DNA of 64,000 nucleotides, taken from Bacillota bacterium (GTDB taxonomy: Bacteria; Bacillota; Limnochordia; Darwinibacteriales; Darwinibacteriaceae). The position numbers and the translations under genes were made by a program. Of the stretch, positions 8,358-16,615 are shown one piece after another. How positions within the stretch are numbered: position 1 is the first letter of the stretch; every line of letters starts with the position of its first letter. The DNA lies in NCBI GenBank assembly GCA_029776155.1, contig JAKOTU010000060.1, positions 1 to 64,000 on the forward strand. Reading direction: 5' to 3'. A model generated the notes under the pieces. That model did no database searches, was not told where the DNA came from, and saw nothing but the letters and a program-made list of their open reading frames with translations.

Positions 8358-9320
8358 TTAGATCTGCAGGTAACGTTCTAGGAAACTGCGCACCCTCGCT
8401 TCGTAGGCTTCCTTAGCTGTTTCATAGGCCGTCCCGTGGCCGGCCCCCTCCACGATCCAGATCTCCTTCTCACCCAGTGCTGCCCGATACAGTTCCCAGG
8501 CCATTTCCGTGGGCACAAACCGATCTTCCGAGCCGTGGATGAATAGGAGGGGTACCCGGCTGTTTTTGACCTGCCCCAAGGCTGAGGCTTCCTGGAAGCT
8601 GTACCCAGCCTTGAGTTTGGTTACCCAACTTGTGGTATCCAACAGCGGAAAAGTGGGGAGTTTAAACATGCGCTGCAGCTGGTAGGCCAGCTGGGCGCGG
8701 ACGGAAGTATACCCGCAATCGGCGATCACAGCTTTTACTTGCTGGGGAAGCTTTTCACCGCTGACCATAAGTACGATGGCCGCTCCCATGGACAGGCCAT
8801 GGAGCACAATCTCCACATCTTCCCCCACCCTGCTGAGGATCTCCCCAATCCAGCGCAGGTAATCCAAGCGGTCGGGCCAGCCAAAGCCGATATACTCCCC
8901 GGCGCTTTGTCCATGGCCCCTGGCATCGGGCAGGAGTACATTAAAGCTCAGCTGCTCGTGGTAAAAACGGGCAAAACGGGCCATGTGCCTGCCCTGGGAA
9001 GTGTACCCGTGGGCCAGGATTACTGTCTTACCTGTGGGCTGGGGTGCAGGCAAGAAGTGGGCCACCAGAGTCAAACCATCGTGGGAGCGGATTTCCCAAC
9101 GTTGAGGTCCTTGCCTGTCCAGCCACTCTGCGGGAGAAAGCTCAGGGGACTGGGCAGCCCTGGATGTTTGGCTCCCTGTGGCCTGAAGATCGGGATTACC
9201 CCGCAGAAACTCTTTACTGCCCCGCTTGATCGCCAAGTTGTAAAAGTGCAAGCTGGCCGCGGCCAATCCGCCCCCAACTATCACCAGTACCAGCACAGTT
9301 GCAATCACAAAGGTCTTCAT
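8358..9320 (-). CDS. Membrane-anchored alpha/beta hydrolase
   Basis: A 320-residue protein with one N-terminal membrane segment (about residues 4-25) followed by an alpha/beta-hydrolase domain. The nucleophile elbow is GLSMG inside HGLSMGAAIVL; the acid is in HGSEDRFVP and the histidine in GAGHG. The oxyanion-hole region is ILAHGYTSQG. This arrangement resembles the BEM46/YqkD/YfhR group of serine hydrolases, whose substrates are mostly unknown. The start follows GGAGAAGGGGGCAGGGGC. It is transcribed alone, divergent from the MarR-FtsH operon. Confidence 0.85.
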   Translation of the reverse strand: MKTFVIATVLVLVIVGGGLAAASLHFYNLAIKRGSKEFLRGNPDLQATGSQTSRAAQSPELSPAEWLDRQGPQRWEIRSHDGLTLVAHFLPAPQPTGKTVILAHGYTSQGRHMARFARFYHEQLSFNVLLPDARGHGQSAGEYIGFGWPDRLDYLRWIGEILSRVGEDVEIVLHGLSMGAAIVLMVSGEKLPQQVKAVIADCGYTSVRAQLAYQLQRMFKLPTFPLLDTTSWVTKLKAGYSFQEASALGQVKNSRVPLLFIHGSEDRFVPTEMAWELYRAALGEKEIWIVEGAGHGTAYETAKEAYEARVRSFLERYLQI

Positions 9321-9445
9321 GCCCCTGCCCCCTTCTCCAACAAACCTTGGAGCTAGAATACGACATCACCCGGAAAAGTCCTGGCAGGCCGGCCTGGCCT
9401 CGGCTGCCTTTACCATCTTTTAGCTGGGATCTCACGCCCTGTTTA

Positions 9446-9474
9446 TTGACAATAACAGATCTAACTGAGAATAT
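9446..9474 (+). promoter_or_regulatory. Possible promoter of the MarR-ftsH operon
   Basis: TTGACA at 9446-9451 is perfect. The matching -10 is weak (GAATAT at 9469-9474, 17-base spacing), and the AT-rich stretch that follows could hold a MarR binding site. It lies 60-90 bases before the MarR start codon. Confidence 0.4.
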
Positions 9475-9535
9475 TTATGTAGCAGAAATTTATGGTGATA
9501 TATTCTTTCCCACACATAATCAAAGGAGGGGTTAC

Positions 9536-10003
9536 ATGGACATCCGGGAATTCCAGCACCATCTCTGGCAGCTGTTCCGGGCCATCAGCCAAAGCCTAGA
9601 CGGCCCCTTGGGCACCATTGTGCAGGCCCACGGGATCACCATGACCCAAATGCGCATGCTCGTGGAAGTGCAGCAGCGCGGCGAAGTAACTGTAGGGGAA
9701 CTGAGCCAAGCTCTAGGCTCTGCTCCAGGCAACGCCTCGGCCATGTGCAAGGCCCTGGAGAAAAAAGGCCTGCTCAGCCGGGACCGCAGCCCCGAAGATG
9801 AGCGCATGGTACTCATTACCCTCACCGCCGCAGGGCGGGGCGTACTGCAGCGGATTGAACAGGACCTCAGCAGCAACTTCAACCCCGTACTGCAAGGGTA
9901 TTCCCCCGCCGATTTCCAGCAGATTATCGCTGGCATGGAGAAACTGAAAGAGGTGGTGACCAGTCTGCAGCATGCCCTGGAAACCACCCACGGAAGGAGG
10001 TAG
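9536..10003 (+). CDS. MarR family transcriptional regulator
   Basis: A 155-residue winged-helix regulator read from the ATG at 9536, preceded by AAAGGAGGGGTTAC. The reading frame is open further upstream but lacks a ribosome site. The recognition region is EVTVGELSQALGSAPGNASAM, followed by a wing (LEKKGLLSRDRSPEDERMV) with the usual Asp-Arg pattern. The C-terminal helices should mediate dimerisation. The stop codon is 3 bases before the ftsH start, so the two genes are very probably translationally coupled and the regulator probably controls ftsH. Confidence 0.9.
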   Translation: MDIREFQHHLWQLFRAISQSLDGPLGTIVQAHGITMTQMRMLVEVQQRGEVTVGELSQALGSAPGNASAMCKALEKKGLLSRDRSPEDERMVLITLTAAGRGVLQRIEQDLSSNFNPVLQGYSPADFQQIIAGMEKLKEVVTSLQHALETTHGRR

Positions 10004-10006
10004 AAC

Positions 10007-11833
10007 ATGGCTGACCGCAATAGCGCCCCGAAAAAGCCTTTAATCTTCTATTACCTCATTTCCCTGCTTATCCTGATCATCATCAACGCAGTGGTCTTAC
10101 CCATGTTCCTGCGCCGCCAGGTAACCGAAGTTGATTACAGCACCTTCTTGCAGGCTCTGGAGGAAAACCGCGTCTTAGAAGTGGAAATGAGCGCCGATGG
10201 ACAGGAAATTGCCTTTGTGGCCTTGGATCGCCACGGACAGCGCCAGACCTACGTAACCGTGGTGATGCCCGATCCCAATCTCTTGGAACGGCTGCGGGAC
10301 AGCCCCAACAACATCCGTTTTTCCCGAATTAAGCCCAGCCAGCCCAATCCGTTCCTCACCTACCTCTTCAGCCTGATCGTCCCTATTTTGATCATCCTCG
10401 GCTTGGGCCGGCTCTTTTCCAGCAGACTGCAGACCCGCATGGGCAACATCATGGCCTTTGGCAAGAGCAGTGCCCGGGTGTATGTGAAAGCCCAAACCGG
10501 CAAGACCTTTGCCGATGTGGCCGGTCAGGAGGAAGCCAAAGAAGCCCTCAAGGAAATTGTGGATTTCCTCCATGACCCGGAGAAATACGCCCGTATTGGC
10601 GCCACCCTGCCCAAGGGGGCGCTGCTGGTGGGCCCACCTGGTACCGGAAAAACCCTCCTCGCGCAGGCGGTGGCCGGCGAGGCCAACGTCCCTTTCTTTT
10701 CCATCTCTGGTTCGGAGTTTGTGGAAATGTTTGTGGGACTGGGCGCGGCTAAAGTACGGGATCTCTTTGAACAGGCCCAAGCCAAGGCCCCCTGCATCGT
10801 TTTCATCGACGAAATCGACACCATTGGCAAAAAGAGGGGCCAAGGGGGTATTGCCGGCAATGACGAGCGGGAGCAGACCTTGAACCAGCTGCTTACGGAG
10901 ATGGACGGTTTCGATTCCCGCAAAGGGGTTGTGCTGTTGGCTGCGACCAACCGTCCCGAATCTCTAGACCCGGCCCTTCTGCGGCCCGGACGCTTCGATC
11001 GGCGCATCCCCGTAGAGCTGCCTGACTTGGCCGGCAGAACGGCCATCTTAAAGGTCCATGCCGCGAAGGTAGCAATGAGCCCCGATGTGGATTTGGAGGC
11101 CATTGCCCGCTCCACTGCCGGTGCCTCTGGGGCGGATCTGGCCAACATCATCAACGAAGCCGCGCTGCGGGCCGTGCGCCTCGGCCGCAGCCGCGTAGAA
11201 CAAGAAGACCTAGAGGAGAGCGTGGAAGTGGTCATCGCCGGTTACCAGAAGAAGAATGCCACCATTTCCCCCAGGGAAAAGGAGATTGTTGCTTACCACG
11301 AGGTGGGCCACGCCTTGGTGGCAGCCAAGCAGACCAACTCCGCGCCGGTGCACAAGATTACCATCATCCCCCGCACCTCGGGCGCCTTGGGTTACACCCT
11401 GCAGCTCGAGGAGGATGACCGCTACCTCCTGACCAGGGAGGAAGCCTTCGCCCGCCTGGCCACCCTCACCGGAGGGCGGGCCGCGGAGGAGCTGGTGTTC
11501 AACACTGCCACCACCGGCGCCGCCAACGACATCGAACAGGCCACCCGCCTGGCCCGGGCCATGGTCACCCGCTATGGCATGAGCGACAAGTTTGGCATGG
11601 TGGCCCTGGAGACCCTAACCAATCCCTATCTGGGTGAAGATACGGCCATGGTCTGCTCCTCCGAAACCGCGGCGGAAGTGGACCGGGCGGTCATGGAGCT
11701 GATCAACAAGGCCCACGAACGGGCCATCAGCATCCTCAAGGATAATGCAGATAAGCTCCACGAACTGGCCCGGCACCTTCTGGCCAAGGAGACCATGACC
11801 GGCGAAGAGTTCATGCAGATCCTCAATGCTTAA
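10007..11833 (+). CDS. ftsH: ATP-dependent zinc metalloprotease FtsH
   Basis: A 608-residue membrane AAA+ protease that unfolds and degrades membrane and short-lived cytoplasmic proteins as a hexamer. Two N-terminal membrane segments (about 12-34 and 117-136) flank a short extracytoplasmic domain. The Walker A motif is GPPGTGKT at 209-216 and Walker B is IVFIDEID at 264-271; the second region of homology is ATNRPESLDPALLRPGRFDRR. The zinc site is HEVGH at 431-435, with Asp508 in GAANDIE as the likely third ligand. The ribosome site (GGAAGGAGGTAGAAC) lies in the 3' end of the MarR gene. A MarR partner is not the usual ftsH neighbour, so this may be a specialised second copy. Confidence 0.95.
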   Translation: MADRNSAPKKPLIFYYLISLLILIIINAVVLPMFLRRQVTEVDYSTFLQALEENRVLEVEMSADGQEIAFVALDRHGQRQTYVTVVMPDPNLLERLRDSPNNIRFSRIKPSQPNPFLTYLFSLIVPILIILGLGRLFSSRLQTRMGNIMAFGKSSARVYVKAQTGKTFADVAGQEEAKEALKEIVDFLHDPEKYARIGATLPKGALLVGPPGTGKTLLAQAVAGEANVPFFSISGSEFVEMFVGLGAAKVRDLFEQAQAKAPCIVFIDEIDTIGKKRGQGGIAGNDEREQTLNQLLTEMDGFDSRKGVVLLAATNRPESLDPALLRPGRFDRRIPVELPDLAGRTAILKVHAAKVAMSPDVDLEAIARSTAGASGADLANIINEAALRAVRLGRSRVEQEDLEESVEVVIAGYQKKNATISPREKEIVAYHEVGHALVAAKQTNSAPVHKITIIPRTSGALGYTLQLEEDDRYLLTREEAFARLATLTGGRAAEELVFNTATTGAANDIEQATRLARAMVTRYGMSDKFGMVALETLTNPYLGEDTAMVCSSETAAEVDRAVMELINKAHERAISILKDNADKLHELARHLLAKETMTGEEFMQILNA

Positions 11834-11859
11834 AAAGCGCACCCAAGCGGTGCGCTTTT
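11834..11859 (+). terminator. Terminator of the MarR-ftsH operon
   Basis: AAAAGCGCACC pairs with GGTGCGCTTTT across a 5-base loop, immediately after the ftsH stop codon. The A and T flanks make it usable in both directions, so it may also serve the GyrI-like gene that ends at 11863. Confidence 0.85.
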
Positions 11860-11862
11860 CCC

Positions 11863-12363
11863 CTATTTTACCGGGATGTAATAATCCAGGATCAGCTCCC
11901 CGTGCTCATCGGGATTGGTCCACCGCGGGCAGTTGTACACTTCCATGGACCAGCAGGCCGCGGGGTCGTACTCGTACCCTTGGTTGAGCAGAGCCTCCTC
12001 CGCCAGGGCATGGGCCTGGAGCAGAACCTCTGCCCTTTGGCCTTTGATCCAAGCTACAGCCACCTTGCCAGGGGGGAGTTCCCGCAGGCTGAATCCTTCC
12101 GGCACAGGAACCTCCGGCTGCATGAGCATGCCGCAAATGTAAACGAAACCTTCAGGCCCCCACTCGCCGATCCAGCCCACATAATCCCCGCCCAGATGGT
12201 ACTCTTTCAGCCCCTCCAGGACCTCAAACGTTCCGTCGGCAAAACATCTATCCCACAGCGCGGGAATGGGATTCTCCTGGCCGGCGCTCTGCACCTGGAT
12301 CGCTTTGCCCACCACACAGAGCCGCGGCAGCTCTTTAACCTCGAAGTTTACCAGTCTGGGCAC
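11863..12363 (-). CDS. GyrI-like / effector-binding domain protein
   Basis: A stand-alone small-molecule-binding domain of about 166 residues. I place the start at a GTG (12363; VPRLVNFEVKELP) with AGGGGG upstream. The frame continues back to 12471, but that extension crosses the terminator of the preceding gene. The pattern is a beta-alpha-beta-beta module twice: VKELPRLCVVGKAIQV, then GPEGFVYICGMLMQPEVPVPEG, then KVAVAWIKG, ending in LDYYIPVK. This matches the GyrI-like/AraC effector-binding fold (SOUL-like), which binds hydrophobic compounds and sometimes inhibits gyrase. The absence of a DNA-binding domain suggests a sequestering or hydrolytic role. Confidence 0.75.
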   Translation of the reverse strand: MPRLVNFEVKELPRLCVVGKAIQVQSAGQENPIPALWDRCFADGTFEVLEGLKEYHLGGDYVGWIGEWGPEGFVYICGMLMQPEVPVPEGFSLRELPPGKVAVAWIKGQRAEVLLQAHALAEEALLNQGYEYDPAACWSMEVYNCPRWTNPDEHGELILDYYIPVK

Positions 12364-12441
12364 TTGGACGCGCCCCCTTTCTTTTTTCCCACCTTTTCCA
12401 CCTGCTGTAACCCATCTCCTGCCAGGCTTGGGCAGAACAAG

Positions 12442-12469
12442 AAAAAAGGAGGGCATCCCTCCCCTTTTC
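12442..12469. terminator. Terminator after the GltD-like gene
   Basis: GGAGGG and CCCTCC form a short GC stem flanked by A6 and T4 runs, just after the stop of the oxidoreductase gene on the minus strand (GGGAGGGATGCCCTCC followed by TTTTTTC). Confidence 0.75.
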
Positions 12470-13709
12470 ACCCAGCTAGGCTGGTAATATACTCTTCTAT
12501 GGCCGCGGCCACCTTTTTGGACAGGCGCACCGCCTCCACCACCGTCCTGGCACCGGTAACCACATCGCCAGAGGCGAACACCCCGGGACGGCTGGTGCGG
12601 CCGCTCTCGTCCACCGCCACCAAACCCTGTTCCGTCACCTCAATCCCCTGGGTGGAGGAAACGATCACGGCCCTGGGGCCCTGCCCCACGGCAATAATGA
12701 CCGAATCGACGGGAAAGAGGTTTTCCGTGCCTGGAACGCGTACAACCCTCTCCCTGCCTGCCTCGTCCCGCTCCAGCTTGGTGTCGGCCAAGACCACTCC
12801 CTCATCCACAAAGCGCACCGGTTCCTTATAACACATGAGCTGGGTTCCGTCAATTTTGGCAAACTGCACTTCGATGGGGAGTGCGGCCAGGGACTCTTCG
12901 CCCCGCCGGGCAATCACGTACACCTCTTCGGCGCCTTGGCGGAAGGCGGTGCGGGCCACATCCATGGCCACATTACCGGCTCCGATTACCGCCACTGTCT
13001 TGCCCAGGCGGTACACGCTGGGATTGCGCAGGTATTCAATGGCGTAGTGCACATGCCCTAAACTCTCTCCGGGAATGTTCAACCTGCGGGGCCGCCACAC
13101 ACCCGTACCTAGGAAAATGGCCTGATAACCGTCGCGGAAGAGATCATCCGCAGTCAAGGTAGTACCGATCGCTGTGTTGGGCCGAATGCGTACTCCGCTG
13201 GCGAAGAGGGCATCCATGAGCTGATCCAACACCCTTCGGGGCAGCCTAAACTCGGGAATGCCGTAGCGCAGCACGCCGCCAATGCGGTCGTTGGCCTCAA
13301 AGATGGTAACATCAAAATCACGCCGGGACAGCAAAAAGGCGATGGTCAGCCCCGCGGGGCCTGAGCCCACAATGGCCACCTTGCCCCTGGTGCGCTTGGA
13401 GACGTGGGGTTTATGGATGTTCAGGTAATAATCGGAAATGTACTGCTCAATGGCGCTGATCTGGACTGGCGAACCCTTGCGCCCCAGCACGCAGTGGCCT
13501 TCACACTGGTTTTCCTGCGGACAGACATGGCTGCAGACCAATGAGAGCGGATTGTTCTCAAAGAGCATGCTGCCAGCTTCGGCAATCTTGCTGTCCAAAA
13601 GCAGGCGGATCACCTCGCGAATGGGTGTTTCCACGGGGCACCCCTTGGTGCACATGGGCGTGCGGCACTGCAGGCAGCGCATGGCATCCTCAATTACATG
13701 CTTGCTCAT
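12468..13709 (-). CDS. GltD-like NAD(P)-dependent FAD/Fe-S oxidoreductase
   Basis: A ~413-residue flavoprotein. The N-terminal domain has two cysteine clusters (CLQCRTPMCTKGCP and CSHVCPQENQCEGHC) that bind 4Fe-4S clusters as in the small subunit of glutamate synthase, DPD and NfnB. The FAD site is GSGPAGLTIAFLLSRR; the NAD(P) site is VIGAGNVAMDVARTAFRQG. A C-terminal GD motif (GVFASGDVVTGARTVVEAV) completes the FAD fold. The start may be the ATG at 13709 or at 13715; the Shine-Dalgarno (GGAAGGGG) fits 13709 better. It stands alone, so its electron partner (GltB, NfnA or another) must be elsewhere. Confidence 0.85.
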   Translation of the reverse strand: MSKHVIEDAMRCLQCRTPMCTKGCPVETPIREVIRLLLDSKIAEAGSMLFENNPLSLVCSHVCPQENQCEGHCVLGRKGSPVQISAIEQYISDYYLNIHKPHVSKRTRGKVAIVGSGPAGLTIAFLLSRRDFDVTIFEANDRIGGVLRYGIPEFRLPRRVLDQLMDALFASGVRIRPNTAIGTTLTADDLFRDGYQAIFLGTGVWRPRRLNIPGESLGHVHYAIEYLRNPSVYRLGKTVAVIGAGNVAMDVARTAFRQGAEEVYVIARRGEESLAALPIEVQFAKIDGTQLMCYKEPVRFVDEGVVLADTKLERDEAGRERVVRVPGTENLFPVDSVIIAVGQGPRAVIVSSTQGIEVTEQGLVAVDESGRTSRPGVFASGDVVTGARTVVEAVRLSKKVAAAIEEYITSLAG

Positions 13710-13864
13710 GCTCATCCCCTTCCCCGATTTCCATACTAGCCATTGTAGAGGAACTGCGGGCAGGGGGCAAGAATCTCTGTGTAAAGAGATTTTTGCGCTA
13801 GGAATTGGAACTTCCGCGGTGAACTTTGTCCCGCGGCATTCACCAACGAAAGGGTCTGAGGATC

Positions 13865-14881
13865 ATGCTTGAACAGTTTCTCTATGCATCCCTGTGCAAT
13901 CTGCACCTCTTGCAGAAAAGGGATACGGCTACCGTTGTGGCTGACCTTTTGGGGCTGCAGGCCCAGTTCGCCAACAACCCCAAATACGCCCTCAGGATCA
14001 GGGCGGCCGATTACCACGAGGACAGCTGGCATAAAAGCCTGCTGACAACCTGGACCTTCAGGGGTACCCTCCATGCTGTTTTGAAAGAAGAGTTGGGGTT
14101 GTTTCTGGCCGCGGTGGGGCTTCCCGACACCTGGGATGACCGCTGGGATCTGGACCCAAAGCTTAAGGCGCACTGGGCCGAAAAGCTGTGGGAGTGGATC
14201 GCCTCCGGCATCACAGAAAGGAGCGCCCTAAAAGAAAAATGCCTGGCCGCAGGCCTGGACCAGGACACTCTCAACAGGGTATTTCACGGCTGGGGCGGAC
14301 TGCTCCGGGACATGTGCAGCAGGGGTATGATCGCCTACGCCCCCGGCACCGCTAAGCACTTTGTTCCCTGTTTTGACGTACCGTTTCCGGACAGGCACAG
14401 CGCCCGGGTGGAGATCATCCGCCGCTACTTCCGCTCCTTCGGTCCGGCGACCTTCGGCGGCTGCGCCTATTTCACCGGTTGGCGGGTGCGGGAGGTTACC
14501 GCGCTGGTGGAGGCAGCCGCTCTGCCCCTGAAAAGCATCTCCTACCAGGGCAAGGAGTACTATTACCTCCAAGAACTGCCTGCTCGCGGCGCCATCCCCG
14601 ACTGCCTGCTCCTGGCGGGCTTTGATCAGTTGGTGATGGGCTACCGGGACCGCAGCCGGTTTTTGGATGAGGAAGATAAGTCCAAGGTGATCACCAATAC
14701 GGGGATCGTCTTCCCCACAATTCTCCTGGGCGGCAGGCTGAAAGCGCGCTGGAAAAAGGAGCGGAGCAAGCTCCTGGTGACCCCCTTCCGATCTTTGAGC
14801 CGCAGGGAGCAGGAACTGATCACCGAAAAGGCCCGGGCGGTTTTCCCAGGGGAAGTACAGGAAGTGCTCTTCCTAGGATAG
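13865..14881 (+). CDS. AlkZ/YcaQ-like DNA glycosylase (HTH_42 family)
   Basis: A 338-residue member of the winged-helix DNA-binding HTH_42 family. The QxQ signature of AlkZ-type glycosylases is present (LQAQF, Gln32 and Gln34), followed by the family pattern WTFRGTLH and, near the C terminus, LLAGFDQLVMGYRDRSRFL. AlkZ enzymes excise alkylated bases or unhook interstrand crosslinks. The start is the ATG at 13865, preceded by AAAGGGTCTGAGGATC. The 3' end overlaps the convergent neighbour by 9 bases. Substrate range (crosslinks or only N-alkyl bases) cannot be told from sequence. Confidence 0.82.
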   Translation: MLEQFLYASLCNLHLLQKRDTATVVADLLGLQAQFANNPKYALRIRAADYHEDSWHKSLLTTWTFRGTLHAVLKEELGLFLAAVGLPDTWDDRWDLDPKLKAHWAEKLWEWIASGITERSALKEKCLAAGLDQDTLNRVFHGWGGLLRDMCSRGMIAYAPGTAKHFVPCFDVPFPDRHSARVEIIRRYFRSFGPATFGGCAYFTGWRVREVTALVEAAALPLKSISYQGKEYYYLQELPARGAIPDCLLLAGFDQLVMGYRDRSRFLDEEDKSKVITNTGIVFPTILLGGRLKARWKKERSKLLVTPFRSLSRREQELITEKARAVFPGEVQEVLFLG

Positions 14882-15907
14882 GCCCTGCTCCAGCTCTTCC
14901 AGGAAGTACTCTACCTTCGGCAGTCTCCGCGCCCGCTTGAGACTGATGCCGGTCTTGGCGCAGAGATCCCCCAAAATGGCTGCCATGAGGTCTGATTTGA
15001 TCCGCAGTTCCCTCGGCAGGCCATAGTTGGCAATGTGCTGGGTGAGCCGGGTAACCACTTGGGGCACATCTTCTGTGGCGTCTTCATAGGCATGGCAGTC
15101 CAGAATCATCCCCGTTTGGTGATCCGCCAGTACAAAGCCCCGGGGAAAGCGGGGCCGCTCCTGTTTGCTTTCCTGAACCACCACAGGCAGGTAGCACACG
15201 TCCAGCTCCCAGACAGCCCTGAGGCTGCGGGGAGCCTTGCGCAGCTGCCACAGGAGCAGTTCGTTTTCCATGATCAGCGGTTCGTAGCTCCGTACAGGCC
15301 TCAGCAGTTTCCAGGGCCTGGTGTGCCAGACCAGCTCCCCGCCACGCTTTTCACTTACCCGCAGGACAGTGCGCCTGCTTTCAAAATCCAGGGCAACCTC
15401 CCCCCGCCGATGCTCCTCGTACACAGCCAAAACCTGCTCCAGGGCATGGGTGAGAAAAACTGCTTCCTCCTGGTTGAGATACCAGGGATGATAACCCGGT
15501 TCGTAGCGGCGGAACTGGGGCCAGGCATTCCTCCCCCGGAATCTGAGGCCTAAATCCTTGATGTCTTTGAGGTCTTGCTGGTCCAAAAGCTCCCGGTTCT
15601 CAAAGGAGCACATGATATAGTTCTGGGAAAAGGCCGCATCGGCAAAACCATCCTCATCATCGCCCAATTCCAGGAGCTGAAAAAACCCCTCCAGCCCCTG
15701 CGCACCCAAGAACACGCACAGCCCGAAATGCTGCCCCATCCGCCCCATGACGGAACAGTAACCAACTAACCCATCCAGGGGGTTCTCCACCGCAATGAGA
15801 TCAGTATCGTATAAATTCCGCCAGGGCTCGGCCTGCTTGAAAGCTATGGCCGCTGCATACAGGTCCCTCAGCTGCTCCTTGGATGGCCTTTCCCGTTCCT
15901 TCATCAT
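14873..15907 (-). CDS. Uncharacterised protein (DUF6930/DUF7309-like)
   Basis: A 344-residue soluble protein starting at an ATG with AAAGGAGGGGCC in front. It appears to have two halves. The first ~170 residues contain GLVGYCSVMGRMGQHFGLCVFLG, then FSQNYIMCSFENREL and FRRYEPGYHPWYLNQEEA. The second contains WELDVCYLPVVVQE, RGFVLADHQTGMILDC and PRELRIKSDLMAAILGDLC. The pattern recalls the poorly known DUF7309 + DUF6930 proteins of Gram-positive bacteria. There are no catalytic motifs I can name and no signal peptide. It is convergent with the glycosylase gene. Confidence 0.65.
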   Translation of the reverse strand: MMKERERPSKEQLRDLYAAAIAFKQAEPWRNLYDTDLIAVENPLDGLVGYCSVMGRMGQHFGLCVFLGAQGLEGFFQLLELGDDEDGFADAAFSQNYIMCSFENRELLDQQDLKDIKDLGLRFRGRNAWPQFRRYEPGYHPWYLNQEEAVFLTHALEQVLAVYEEHRRGEVALDFESRRTVLRVSEKRGGELVWHTRPWKLLRPVRSYEPLIMENELLLWQLRKAPRSLRAVWELDVCYLPVVVQESKQERPRFPRGFVLADHQTGMILDCHAYEDATEDVPQVVTRLTQHIANYGLPRELRIKSDLMAAILGDLCAKTGISLKRARRLPKVEYFLEELEQGLS

Positions 15908-16063
15908 GGCCCCTCCTTTCCCGTTTCTGCATCATCACTTCGTCACAGAACAGGTAATACCTTCTGGGGCTCGGGACTGGGTTCCCGTTTGCTGCCCCCT
16001 GCGGTGCAGGTGAAGGAGGTTGGACATATACTGAAAAAAACGCGGAGATAAGGAGGGAGCACT

Positions 16064-16414
16064 GTGAACGACACCATGTTCACGCCGGCACAGGATGTGA
16101 TTTCCACCCAAACCCACGTCCACGAAGTCCAAGGTAGTACGGCCATCTTCCCCGACATACCCCACAACCACCGCTTCGCCGGCATTACCAGCCAGGTTAT
16201 CCCCATAGGCAACGGCGACCATATCCACTCCTTCGAGCTCAGCACCGACTTTACCGAAATCCACCTCCACGGGGTAGGGGGCTTTACTGGGCCTTCCATT
16301 CCAGTTGGTAACGGCCGGCATATCCATTTTGCCAGCGGCATTAGTACCCTCAACCGGGGCCATGTCCATGAGTTTGCCTTTGCCACCTTAATTGATGATC
16401 CACTTAGGTTCTAA
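16064..16414 (+). CDS. YmaF-like histidine-rich protein
   Basis: A 116-residue protein starting at GTG (16064) behind AAGGAGGGAGCACT. The sequence is built from repeated HxH motifs (THVH, HNHR, HIHS, HLHG, HIHF, HVHE) spaced about 15-20 residues apart within short beta-rich segments (GITSQVIPIGNGDHIHSF). This matches YmaF of Bacillus. The paired histidines suggest metal binding, but no function is established. There is no signal peptide. It is a single-gene unit followed by a terminator. Confidence 0.8.
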   Translation: MNDTMFTPAQDVISTQTHVHEVQGSTAIFPDIPHNHRFAGITSQVIPIGNGDHIHSFELSTDFTEIHLHGVGGFTGPSIPVGNGRHIHFASGISTLNRGHVHEFAFATLIDDPLRF

Positions 16415-16424
16415 AGGCAAGCAG

Positions 16425-16469
16425 ATCCCAAGCAGGGGACTTCTGACCACTGTTTGGGATTTTCTTTTG
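16425..16469 (+). terminator. Terminator after the YmaF-like gene
   Basis: ATCCCAA pairs with TTGGGAT across a 22-base loop and is followed by TTTTCTTTT. Confidence 0.6.
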
Positions 16470-16615
16470 CCCCAGGCCCAGCTCAGCGCCACCTTGAAGT
16501 TTCCCTGGGAAATATGGAAGGAGTTCCCTTACGGCTAGTGGAATACTTAGCATAACTAACCTTTTGCTTACCTGATTAACCTGCAAATCTGCACAGAAAG
16601 GACGGACCACGGCTT

